Part shown: positions 1 through 11,500 of the stretch, piece by piece | How positions within the stretch are numbered: the stretch's first letter is position 1 | How the letters are laid out: each line of letters begins with the position of its first letter | Assembly (NCBI RefSeq): GCF_027580225.2 | Contig: NC_073348.2 | Coordinates: forward strand, 22,836,501 to 22,900,500 | Direction: 5' to 3' | Length of the DNA: 64,000 nucleotides | Source of the DNA: Misgurnus anguillicaudatus | Lineage: Eukaryota; Chordata; Actinopteri; Cypriniformes; Cobitidae | The notes under the pieces: model-generated | Database searches by the model: none | Told to the model about the DNA's origin: nothing | Seen by the model: only the letters and a program-made list of their open reading frames with translations | Program-made: the position numbers and the translations under genes

Positions 1-1396
1 ATTAATCAAATTTTGATCCAATTCAGTCTGGTGATAGTTTCAGAGGCTCATTTTGGTGATGCGTGCACGTATGTTTTAAATGCACGCGTCGCGTTACGGA
101 AGAAGCAGACTGGCATGGTTTATTGGATGCGATTACCAAGTGTTGACTTGTGGCCTGTCATCATGTTGATTTTAACTCTGTGGTCCACGATAACACATTG
201 CTCTGCAGTATTGATGAAAGTTATCTAAAAGCGAATTGCAAAGGTTTTGATTTTAAGCACTGGGGATCGCTCACCCCCGAGAGATCGTTTATAATATAAT
301 ACCCTGCATGTAACTCCATAGCGACAGTAATTTTTACATTGTAAACAAGGCATCATCTCTCGTAACCCCTTGCAGTGCATTGGATGCACTGACTTCGTTT
401 GGTGGCGATAATAATTTGTGCTCAGCGAAAATTAGTTAAAGATTAAAGCCTTGCGGTGGGCTTAAAAACACATTTGCATTCAGTTATCTGTCACTGTGTT
501 GCGGTAAGCAAATGCGATCAGTTTGTTCTGTAGCTCCTCGCGATGTTAGCCTGTAGCTAGTGTGCTAACTCACGAGATTCTCCCGCGCGCCGCCTCGCCA
601 AAGCAAAAGCCCAACGGGAATTCAGTTTCTCATTAAAATTATAATATTAAGAATACTTTAAAATATTCCGTTATCTGTAAATGACCCGCGTATTGATATT
701 AAATATGTATTTTGTTTACATTTTCTTAATAAATTGTAGTAATAGTACACTCAAGTGACTACGCGGAATTAACGTTACTGAGATGATGTGATGAAGGCAC
801 ACATCGAAACAAGTAGTGCCAGATATGTTTTCTTTTTAAAATGTTTTTCAGAAATAATTATGCATAATATTTAATAGTTCATTATTTGCTGTTACGCGAT
901 ACATATCGTTATCTATCGCGATGTCGTGATGAGACGCTGTGCAGAAAGCCCGGTTGCTTTTACACCGACGGTCACTTTTTTTGTCATATTTTATTAACCG
1001 TCACGGTTTTGCTCACGTTCGTATGAGGGATTTGTGAGGCACTTCTGGCAACCTTGTGCTCATCTGCAGGTGTAGTGAAAAACTGTTCATGTGCCCCTCA
1101 TTATTTTTGTGTGTTTGCCTAGTTGCACTGTCAGCCATTGCTGCTTTTGACAGCTACATAGCTGTGAACTGCCAACCAAGACAGCACACTGTGATAACAT
1201 CACTTATCTTCTAAACAAGCTGTCTCTAACATCTGACAGGACAGGTCAAGGTCAGAGGTTAAGGGGGTCTAAGGGTTAAACACAGTGTTGAATAACTAAC
1301 TTCCCTTGAAATGCAATGAAGCGTGTGTTGGGGATATTGACCTTGTTTACCTCACAGTCATCTGAGTAAACATACGTAAACATTAGCTCTTGTGTT

Positions 1397-1468
1397 TCTG
1401 TAGCTCAGATGGTAAAGCGCCCTTGCACGAGGAGTGCAAAGGTCATAGGATCGATCCCAATGAACACC
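1397..1468 (+). repeat. tRNA-derived SINE head (degenerate)
   Basis: The sequence gtagctcagatggtaaagcg resembles a tRNA D-arm and A box. It is followed by an anticodon-like stem-loop (ttgcac...gtgcaa) and a B-box-like ggatcgatcc. The order is that of a tRNA, but there is no matched acceptor stem or discriminator, and the 3' flank runs into AT-rich sequence. It is better read as a SINE remnant of the type common in cyprinids than as a functional tRNA gene. Confidence 0.55.
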
Positions 1469-3116
1469 CATATTAATAAAATATAACTTACTTAAAAGTA
1501 AGATGCTTAGGATAAAAGTAATGCATAAATGTAAAGAAACTTTCTTCTGTGCTTGTTACGTGTCCCCTTCCTCATGCGTCATTCAATTAGCAGTAATAGA
1601 TTATTTATTACCATATGAGCATCTTGAAGGACTCGGCGTATTTACTTACTGTAATGCACTTGTCTTGTACCGAAACAAGGTACTAACTTGTTTCAATTTA
1701 TGAAGTTGTCAAAAATATGTTGAGTTTAAATGACTCAGCATTTTAGGCTTTTTTCTAGGTGCTCAGTGAATTAAAAACTTAACTGTGGCCTTGTATAAGA
1801 TAGCCTTATTATTTGCATACAGACATTTAGTGACAGCATACCACGGCATGTCAATAATGTATTGAAACCATTAACTGAGCCATAACCATATTACATGTTC
1901 GTAATGACATTAGCTGTAGTAAACCCCATGCATGTTGCTTGTCTTTAACTGGAGTTGTCTTATCTCCTCTCTGCAGTTCCTTGCACATACAACTTGTAAT
2001 TTATCTTTTGGGATGCAAAATGCATTATATCTCAGTTCCTTTAAACTTTCGGGGTACTCCCTGTTCTTTTAAGGGTGGCTGATTTAGTTATCAAGATGTT
2101 TTTCTTTTATCTGACACACGTGGGAATGAAATGGCAACTTTAAGTTTACCGAATGCACAATATTGTGCTTTTAAGCTATATGTTAAACCCAGGGTTTAAC
2201 AGAATAACTACTTTTTAGCATGGGCAGGCATGAACTTTGTATTTGAAGCTCTGCATTTTATCTGCTGATGTTGATTTTGTGTGGTTATGCTCCATAAGGG
2301 AACAAAAGACTGTTTTGAGTCAAAGGCTTGTTGTTACGCTGGTTAGATCTTTGCTAGGCGTTTTATGGTGGTGTTGCTGTGTATCACAGACTTTTTTCAA
2401 TTGACAACTAATTTTTATACTTACGCGAACTAGATACTCCCTTAGTGACCTGAAACAATAACTTCAGAATATTGCTAGCTGTGTATTAAACAGCTTGTTT
2501 TTTATTAACCTGATCTTTGTGGGTATTTTTCCATGATTAAAAAAATGGGTTATGAAATCTCTGGCAGAAAAGCACATATTTCTTGTGCATTATTATTATA
2601 AATTTTTTTTGGTGCTTGCTTAGGGTAAAAATGCCATTAGTAATAATGTAAACAAACTCCTAATTTGCCACATAACTCGTTCTGCACTGTTTGTATAATA
2701 TCTCAAATTGTGTTATATCACTTGTACTATCACTTTTGTAAGCATTGGATGTAGGGGGCTCTGATCTCTTTTGGGTCATTAATGCTATATAGCAATTAGG
2801 GATGCTCCGATCGATCGGCCGCAGATTGGTATCGGCCGATAATGGCATTAAATGACTCGATCAATACTCTCTAAATTTGCCGATCTCATGAACCGATCTT
2901 TGTTTACTTTTGTCATCATAGGGCTTCTGAATGCGGCTGCAGTTAAAGAGCATTTTTACGCAGTGCAAGCATTTTTATAACCCTTTGCTCATGTGCAACT
3001 TGCAAATTTGGATTCCACTTTTTGCCTTTACAGAGTTATGTGTATTTTCTATGAGGACGCGCTCCGGTCCTAACAGCGCGACGCGTCTTCACATCCCCAC
3101 CAAACAGCGTAATACA

Positions 3117-4475
3117 CAGGGTTTCCCGCAGCACTAAGCAGGGAAACCCTACCACCTTAACAAGGTCATAAAAAAAAATTGCTGCACAAAAGCCCGTCAA
3201 GTGCATCTTGCAGAATAGGGTGGACGCTAGGGATGCTCCGATCGATCGGCCGCCGATCGGTATCGGCCGATAATGGCATTAAATGACTCGATCGGTGCTC
3301 GCTAAATCTGCCGATCTCATAAACCGATCTTTCTGTTTACTTTTGTCATCAAAAGGATCCTGAATGCGGCTGCAATTAAAGACATTTTTTACGTAGCGCG
3401 AGCATTTTTACAACCTGTTGCTCATGTGCAGCGTGCAGATTTGTATGTCTCTCTTTGCCTTTACAGAGATATGCGTATTTTCTATGAGGATCGCGCTCCG
3501 GTAAACAGCGCGAGGCGTCTTCACATCCCCATCAAACAGCGTATACAACACATTTCTATCACGGACAATTGCATCCTCATGCCAAAAGTTTCTTATTTCC
3601 ATGCGTCTTAAAGTTTTGAGCGTTTAAACTTTTATTTTCCTCACAGCTGCTTGTCTGCGTTCAGTCGCCGCCCACACACAGCAGCCTGTCATCAGTGCAC
3701 GTGAACAGAGCGATCTCTCCCTCACGTCTTAAAGCTGCAGTAACCTAATTCATCTCTCAATAAAATCACTCTCTGCTCTTGACTAAAGAATTTTTATACT
3801 TCATACGAATGCGTGTATATTTAATTAATACAGTAAAGTCAGTGAAGTGTTTTATTTTCAGTACTTTTAGGGGACATAAGCCTTTTTAAAGCCATATTAA
3901 ATTTCTCTTTGCAGAATAAATATTTGTTGTGCTTATTTATTTGAGTCTCTATTAAAACAATAATATACCTAATTACTGCAAGTAATATAACAAAGGCAAC
4001 ATCCGTGGTATTATTTTATTTAGAAAGATTGTAACAGTTACAGTCATCAAAGAGCTTGCATATCAGCTTTAAAAAATCGGTATCGGAATCGGTATCGGAC
4101 GATCACGAAGATTACAAATCGGTGATCGGTATCGGCTGCAAAAATCCTGATCGGAGCATCCCTAGTGGACGCACTTCACAACGCGAGCGGGTACGCGCGC
4201 AACACGGCCAAAATGACGTGGTCAGTCACTGTCTGGAGGATAACTAGCAAGTTGATAAAACATCTCGGAGGATAGCGTGGACGCCGGACGCGCTTCACAC
4301 CGCGAGCCACACGGCGAAATGAGAAAGTTTTTATTGTTTATTGAGTGTTTAAAAAATATATATTTTCATTTTCATCATGGCGCATACGCCCCGGCCCTTT
4401 AATTACACCCCCCAGACCCCGCCCATCCGCCCAACCCTACCACCTTAACTAACAAACTTTCTGCGGGAAACCCTA
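3117..4475. mobile_element. Middle element of hAT nest (CAGGGTTTCCCGC termini)
   Basis: Left end CAGGGTTTCCCGCAG and right end CTGCGGGAAACCCTA are inverted repeats. It interrupts the outer hAT copy exactly where the inner copy of the same family is continuous. The flanks gtaataca and gtataaaa look like a decayed 8-bp duplication. It carries the inner element 3228-4164. Confidence 0.7.
3228..4164. mobile_element. Inner hAT-like element, same family as outer copy
   Basis: A 937-bp element starting TAGGGATGCTCCGATCGATC and ending GATCGGAGCATCCCTA. It is flanked by a perfect 8-bp duplication, gtggacgc, at 3220-3227 and 4165-4172. It is a complete sibling of the outer copy and the youngest insertion in this nest. 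No transposase reading frame remains. Confidence 0.88.
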
Positions 4476-5584
4476 GTATAAAACACGTATCTATTGCGGA
4501 CAATTGCATCCTCATGCCGAAAGTTTATTATTTGCATGCGTTTAAAGTTTTGATAGTTTAAACTTTCCTTTTTCCTCACAGCTGCTCTTGTCTGCGTATA
4601 CCCGACGTGCGCGAACACAGCTGCCTGTCATCAGTGAACGTGAACAAAGCGATCTGTCTCTCGTCTTAAAGCTACAGTAACCGAATTCATCTCTCAATAA
4701 AATCACTCTCTGCTCTTCACTGAAGAACTGTTATACTTTATATGAATGCATGTATATTTAATTCATACAGTAAAGACTGTGAAGTGTTTAATTTTCATTA
4801 CTTTTAACAGACATAAGCCTTTTTAAAGAGATAATAATTTCTCTTTGCAGAAGAAATATTTGTTGTGCTTATTTATTTGATTCTCTATTAAAACAATAAT
4901 ATACATACTTACAGCAAGTAATATAACAAAGGCAACATCTGTGGTATTACTTTATCTAGAAAAAAATTTTAACAGTTACAATCATCAAAGAGCTTGCATA
5001 TCAGCTTAAGGAATCAGTATCGGCATTGGTATCGTCCGATCACGAAGACAGCAAATCGGTATCGGCTGCAAAAATCCTGATCAGAGCATCCCTAATAGCA
5101 ATGCATGACCATCGCACAATAGCAGCTGCATAGCAACACCCGGGCCTCTTGCATCATCATAGTATCATGGTGATGAGTTTTGCACAGGCAAGCATTACTT
5201 AGGCCGGATGTTTGATTTTTTTTCCCCTATTTTGGTACAGATGGGATATGACCCACGAATGTGTAAGCAGGAAAAAAGCGCATAGATTCCGATATGCGTC
5301 ATGATTTTGTTCTGCATGATGCCACTTAATTGTCTTTAAAATATGATGTGACATTAATAAAACAGTTAGAGCTAGTGTAATAATGTCATTTTGCAATGCA
5401 TTTGTGTGCTTTATAAATCCATGCTGCTGTCAAAAAGGATGAATGACACATTGCCTTAATTTTCTATACTGCAGGTTATAAGACTTTGGAAAGTGAAAGT
5501 TTCTTGTTCTTGGACATTCCAATGTGTATTAATATTTCTTCGATGTTTTTTTGCTAACAATTCCTTGATGTTGGTCGCTTTCAG

Positions 5585-8500
5585 AGCCTAGCCCAGCTAG
5601 AGATCCTGTGCAAGCAGCTATATGAGACCACAGACACCACCACACGTCTGCAGGCTGAGAAAGCCCTGGTGGAGTTTACCAACAGTCCTGACTGCCTGAG
5701 TAAATGCCAGCTGTTGCTGGAAAGAGGAAGTGTAAGTACCTTTAGGAAACTGTGCTGGATTTCAGATATTATCAGTGTTAAAGATCTTGTATGCATCGCT
5801 GATAGCTAACAGTTACTGTGCCTTTGTGGTATTTTAACAGTCCTCGTACTCGCAGTTGTTGGCTGCAACGTGTCTCTCCAAGTTGGTATCCCGTACAAGC
5901 AACCCGCTTCCCCTGGAACAACGCATTGACATTCGTAAGTTTAAAACGTAATGGGGTGGTTTCCCGAACAAGGTTAAGATTAATCCAGAAATCGGCCTTA
6001 CATGTTGTGGGTTGTTTTTACAAACATACCTTACAAAAAACATTACTGGTGTGGATCTTGAGGCTCATAAATTTTAAGCAGTCTATGGCATAGAGTCTAT
6101 GGCGTAAGTCGGATGCAGAAGTATAAATCAGCCTTTAGTAGGGCTGTCACTTTTCGTTCGAAAATCGATTGCACAATCGATCGGACCAACCAAAAAAAGT
6201 TTCGAAAACGAAAATAGGCAATCGATTTTAACCAAATATGTACACTATTAATTTTAAAATAATTAAACAGTAAAAAATATAGATGTAACAAAACTCACAA
6301 ACAAGCAGAAAAAGAAAATAAAGAATTCCGAAAGTGCAGTAGGTGTGCGAAAGCTAGACAGAAAATACCCAGCAATTTTACGCACCTATATGTTCACGCT
6401 TTCAATCGCTGCATCTAGTGTTTTGCAAAGAAAATGGAGGACAACGTCAATAAACCTGTGCAACACGAGAGAGCGTCGTAATTGTGACCTTACAGGAGAT
6501 GATGAGTTATGACAAGGAGCCAACCTTGCGAGCTGACAGCGACCCGCTTTTGTGATGGAAGATTGGCAGTACGAAATATGCAGCTGGCAACGAAGCACCC
6601 GAGTTTCCCTGGGACATCAGTGCGGTCGGAGGGCGTCTTCTCAACAGATGGACATAAAGTGAATGAAAAGCGCTCTGTTCTTGACCCCTAAAATGATGAT
6701 CGACTTGTTTTCCTCACCAATAATTTGTAATGGCCCTAGTTTTTTGCGCATTTCATTATGCCTGCCTAGTGCCGCCTAAGTTTCGGTTACGTTTAATAAA
6801 AAAATACACAGCATGTTCTCAACTTCAAGTAAGTCTATTTAAAGTTTCATTTTTGAACAGTTGTTGAAATGGATCGAATCATTATTTAAAATAATTTTTT
6901 AATTGCCTAAATCATAAAAGCAGCCGGTTGAAGCCTGCAGTAATGTTTTTCATTTATGGCAGCAGTCCACTCTGCATAATTTTTTAGAGAATGTTGCACT
7001 ACTGTTGCTGTTTTTTATTCTGCACGAAACTTAATGACAATGAATAAGAAATATTGCTGACGTGTGCGTTTCAGGCGCTCTCTTTGCATTTGTCTGTTAT
7101 TTGGTGTTAAATGGAAACGTCTTTTTTAGACATGGAAAATCGATTTTACAATCGATTCAATGAACACTTATATATTAAAAATCGAAAATGATTTTTTCAC
7201 AAAAGTGACAGCCCTAGCCTTTAGTCAAATTTACTTTCACTGCATACAATTAAAAAAAGAAATTGTTCCCTTTTGTCATATGGGGTAAAAAAAACACAGT
7301 GCAAGTAAGAGATGACAGAATTGTATTTTTGGATGAACACGTTGTGAGGAGGTGTAAAGTCATTTACTGCCAATAAATGGATTTTCTTAAATGATATTTA
7401 TTTACTGTTGTTTCCTTAGGAAATTATGTTCTTAATTATCTGGCAACCCGGCCAAAGCTTGCTGCCTTTGTGACACAAGCCTTGATCCAACTCTACGCCA
7501 GAATCACCAAGCTTGGCTGGTTCGACTGCCAAAAGGAAGATTATGTCTTCAGGAATGTCATAGTCGATGTGACAAGATTCTTGCAGGTAAGATAATATCT
7601 GATTAAAAAAAACACACAGACTTTACACTTACAAATATACTTGGACTTCTTGTTTCAACTGAGCTTTTTTAAGAAAACCTTTCTTAAAGCAAATATATGC
7701 TTAGGTTTATTTTACTGTAATGGATTAAGTCTATGAAAGGCTTTTGTGGTCAAATTTCAAACCTAATTGCAAATTTAGTGCAGTTTTATTTCTTGTGGAC
7801 TCTCAATGTGTAACATAATTCAAAGGCTAATGCAAATCATATTATCTGGACCCAAGGTTTCGACTTTCAAAGTTTATTTAAAACTTTACACACATTTCCT
7901 AGGAATATGCATACTAATAAAGAAATATAATTTGAATGCACTGTATGTTGCTTTAAATAAGCATTTGCCTATTGTAAATGCACTGTGAATGATGGGATAA
8001 ATGATAATTTTGATGTATGTTTGAATCCTTAAATGATGAAATGTGTTCCTCTAGCTCAACGTGTCGAACATGGTACTGGCATGCCATGTATGTGAATTCC
8101 AAGTATAGTTTGAATAAACTGTATCACTTGAATGTGTAAATTTATATACAGTTAATGTCACGTGAATATATTATATACATTAAATATTTATTTATACGTG
8201 TAATAAATATAGTTGGACTGGTATATTTTAATTATTTACAATTATTGTTTAAAAAAAACAAATTAATTAATTATTATACGTTATTTCAGGATAGTGTTGA
8301 ACACTGCATTATAGGAGTCACAATTCTTTCCCAGTTAACCAATGAGATTAACCAAGTAAGTGCTCTTTGTTTTGTGTCCTTTTAAGTTACATTCCCAGAA
8401 TCTTTAAATGCATAGATTAGGTGATATGCTTTATGTAATCTGCTAGTCATGTGATCAGACGTGTCTTGCATAATTGTGGTCAGAAAGTCACACTGACTCA

Positions 8501-11500
8501 TTTTTGCATCATTAGGCTGATTCAACGCATCCGCTTACAAAGCACAGGAAGATTGCATCATCGTTTCGAGATTCCTCCTTGTTTGACATCTTCACACTTT
8601 CCTGTAACCTTCTCAAGCAGGTGCCGTATTTGCTATTCGGTGTCTCGTCAGAGACCACAAAAGCTTTAGCATGTTCAGACTGACTTTCCAACATTGCAAA
8701 TAAGGCTCAGTGGATTATTCTGTTTGTCTCTAGGCGTCTGGGAAGAACTTGAATCTGAACGATGAGAGCCAGCATGGGCTGCTCATGCAGCTCCTCAAAC
8801 TGGCCCACAACTGCCTCAATTTTGACTTCATCGGTACATCCACTGATGAGTCTTCAGACGATCTGTGCACCGTCCAGATCCCCACCAGCTGGAGATCAGG
8901 TGAGCTTCAAGTGCTTGCAACACCATAGTTGTGGGTTTGATTCCCAGGCACAAAGCTGTAAAATGCATACATCTGCCAAATGAGTTAATGTAAACTTTTG
9001 AAATGTAAGAACAGGGTTCCCAAGTATTTGTGAATCTGGGGGGAAAAGTTCAAGGACCTGGGAAGTTTTTGAAAATATACATACATAGATACAGGTCATT
9101 GAAAGTGCTTGAATTTATTTTATTTTAAGTTTTCAGAAAAAAACCATATTATTCCATGTGTAGTGATAATATCGTAAAAATTCTAGACTTTTTAAGCACA
9201 CGTGCTAAACTGTTCACTTTAAATGCTTATATCTTCTGTATGTGAATGTTGATTCATACCAAAATGCTTTTTTGCATAGTTGTGTTTAACACATGAAAAC
9301 ATCTCGGGTTACGTATGTAACTGTTGTTCCTGAGAAGGGAACGAGACGCTGCGTCTCCCTTGCCATACTTCCTGCTTCCCTATAGCGCCGTCTTTGGCAA
9401 TATTTCAGATAGCGAAATACTTCCTGGCTCCCGCATCCCCCTGTCTTTGTTGTTAAGCCTCACCATTGGTTAAATTTTATATACACATTCAGACGCACTT
9501 ACCCCTGGAGGCGTCCCCAAAGCAGACCTGCCAACCTTTACGCATTTTGCGTAACGGATACGCATTTAGACATCAAACTACGCTGCTACGATTTGTCACT
9601 TCAAAATACGCGAAAAGCCAGTGATGGCTTTGAGTTAAACTGTATGTGCATTTGCGCACTAGGCAACTCGTCTATCTGTGTAACCGCATTGGGCAGCAAC
9701 CTGTTGGGAAAAGACGACGTCGACCAATCATAGCGCTAGTTTTAAACTCTTCAAAGCGGAGAGCGGGGAGCCGTCGAAGCGAATAACGAAAATAACGAAA
9801 TTGTTTTTCATCCCGGTCCATCTTCATACTGTGACTTGTTTTACAAGGGAGGATGGTTCTAAACACCGTTTTTAAAGGTAAATGGGCAGGGTATGGGAAT
9901 TGTGAATTGGATCCATTGTAATAAGCCTGGCAACCAGGGGCGTCTAGACGACTTTTACTGTTGTACGTGCCCCAGTGTAAATCTGTTGTACCCAGTGTCC
10001 TATGTTGTGCCTCAAGTTTAAGTTTTTACTTTATTTGCCAGTATATTCATTTACATTGTTAATCGCGCCAAAAAAACTGAGCTATATGAACCGTAATTCA
10101 CGCTTGTAAACGTGTTGCCATCCCACAAGACAAACTGGCGCGAGCACACAGAAATTGATGTCCGTGAGCGGAGCCTCTGTGTTTACTTTTTGTAGCACTC
10201 TGCCGCCGCTCACTCAGAAGAGCATGTGAGGCACGCGAGAAGACATGACAAAACAAAAGTACGTTTCTAAATTTAAATCAATCTTATTCTTACTCGATTG
10301 TTACTGGCTCCTGTCGATGTAACTGTTACATCAGATTTTTTGTGCAGAGCAGGGAAATAGAAGCAGAAAGTATAGATGATGAAGGAGGTAAAACGAACTA
10401 TATGCTCAGCCAGTCAAAACCAAGTATAGAGGTTTGCTTTATTGCTAAGAAAATCAATGTTTGTGTACTGTTCTGTATTGTCAGATATGACATTACTGTT
10501 TAGTTCACTAGATCTACTTTAGGACACTACATAAACAGTTGGCATCACTGCTGAAAAAAAGCAGTATACCAGCAAGACCAGCATATGTTGTGTTTTTTTG
10601 CTGGTTTGCTGGTGACCAGCATAGACCAGCTTAATTCTCATGATGATTTGGTGCTGGTTTAACTGGTGGTCATCATCAGCATACCAGCACCACCAAGACC
10701 ATGTTGTGTTTTGGTGCTGTATGCTGGTGTCCACCAGCTAAACCAGCATGGGAATCATGCTGGTTTATGCTGTTTTTTCAGCAGGTTTAAACACTATGCT
10801 GATAAAATACACAAAAGGATCATCCACATATGTTTTTTATTGTAGTAGCAGCTAAGTAATGTTATTGTAAATTTGTGTAAAAGACTCATTATCATCAGTA
10901 CTGTAGAATGCACATTTACTAACATGGCATTTATGCATTAAAACATAGTAATACTGTTCATGTTAGGTATGTTAAAGAAAAAGTAGTGGTAGGCCTGCTG
11001 TGCCCCATTAGAGATTCATGTCAACGTGCCTGCTGGAATATAAAGCAAGGACATAGCATGCTATTTGTTGATTCTTTGTTATTTATAATGTCCCATGTAT
11101 TTAAGACATATGCCATAAGCATATTTTTGGAGGTTGCCTTTTCATTAAATGATTTCTTCATAGCCTACTTGTATGTTGAAAGACTAGATATGGTGGTTAG
11201 TGGGAACAATTTGCTTAGTAATAAGTTGTAGTAATAAGTCATAAGTAAGCATGTGAACTCAATCACTACTGATCAGCAAATGTGCTTGACCTCGCGCCGC
11301 GCCGCTGCAGTAAGTTGCTACTCAAAAAAAATTTCCAAGGTTGGCAGGTCTGCCAAAGTGTCACTGCAGTGACGCAGGGCAAGTTCCCTCGAAAGGGAAC
11401 TGTAACAATGTATCTTAAAATGTAACACGATGTAACCTTGCTCTTACTTGAAATGTGTCCCCACATTAAGTCCTTGAATTTGAGGGTATTGGACCTGGAA

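Larger units (their letters stand above)
2797..5094. mobile_element. Outer hAT-like non-autonomous element
   Basis: Termini are TAGGGATGCTCCGATCGATC on the left and a matching inverted copy ending GAGCATCCCTA on the right. A perfect 8-bp duplication, atagcaat, lies at 2789-2796 and 5095-5102, which fits hAT-type transposition. Its body (about 2797-3116 and 4476-5094) is colinear with the inner copy at 3228-4164 and is split by a second element. No transposase coding is seen. Confidence 0.85.
1..5584 (+). other. xpo7 upstream sequence, probably intron 1, with repeats
   Basis: No initiator exon for xpo7 (a short exon coding Met-Ala-Asp-His-Val-Gln in other vertebrates) could be found here, and the first recognised exon opens with a proper acceptor (tttcag at 5579-5584). 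The stretch is therefore most likely intron 1. A modest CpG-rich patch lies at about 540-610. The rest holds a SINE head at 1397-1468 and the nested hAT block 2797-5094. Nothing else recognisable is seen in 1-1390, 1500-2790 or 5110-5580. Confidence 0.6.
9303..11420. repeat. Interrupted repeat rich in 'aagggaacgagacgctgcgt'
   Basis: The left part (about 9303-9522) reads ctcgggttacgtatgtaact then aagggaacgagacgctgcgt. The right part (11354-11420) resumes with gtcactgcagtgacgcaggg and ends in a mirrored ttccctcgaaagggaact. I recognise the type as a common fish dispersed repeat but cannot assign its class. It is split by the element 9523-11353. Confidence 0.5.

Noticed and set aside
1393..1470. 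Possible tRNA gene
   Set aside because: A and B boxes are recognisable, but there is no paired acceptor stem and the arms are imperfect; similar sequence recurs as SINE fragments in the window.
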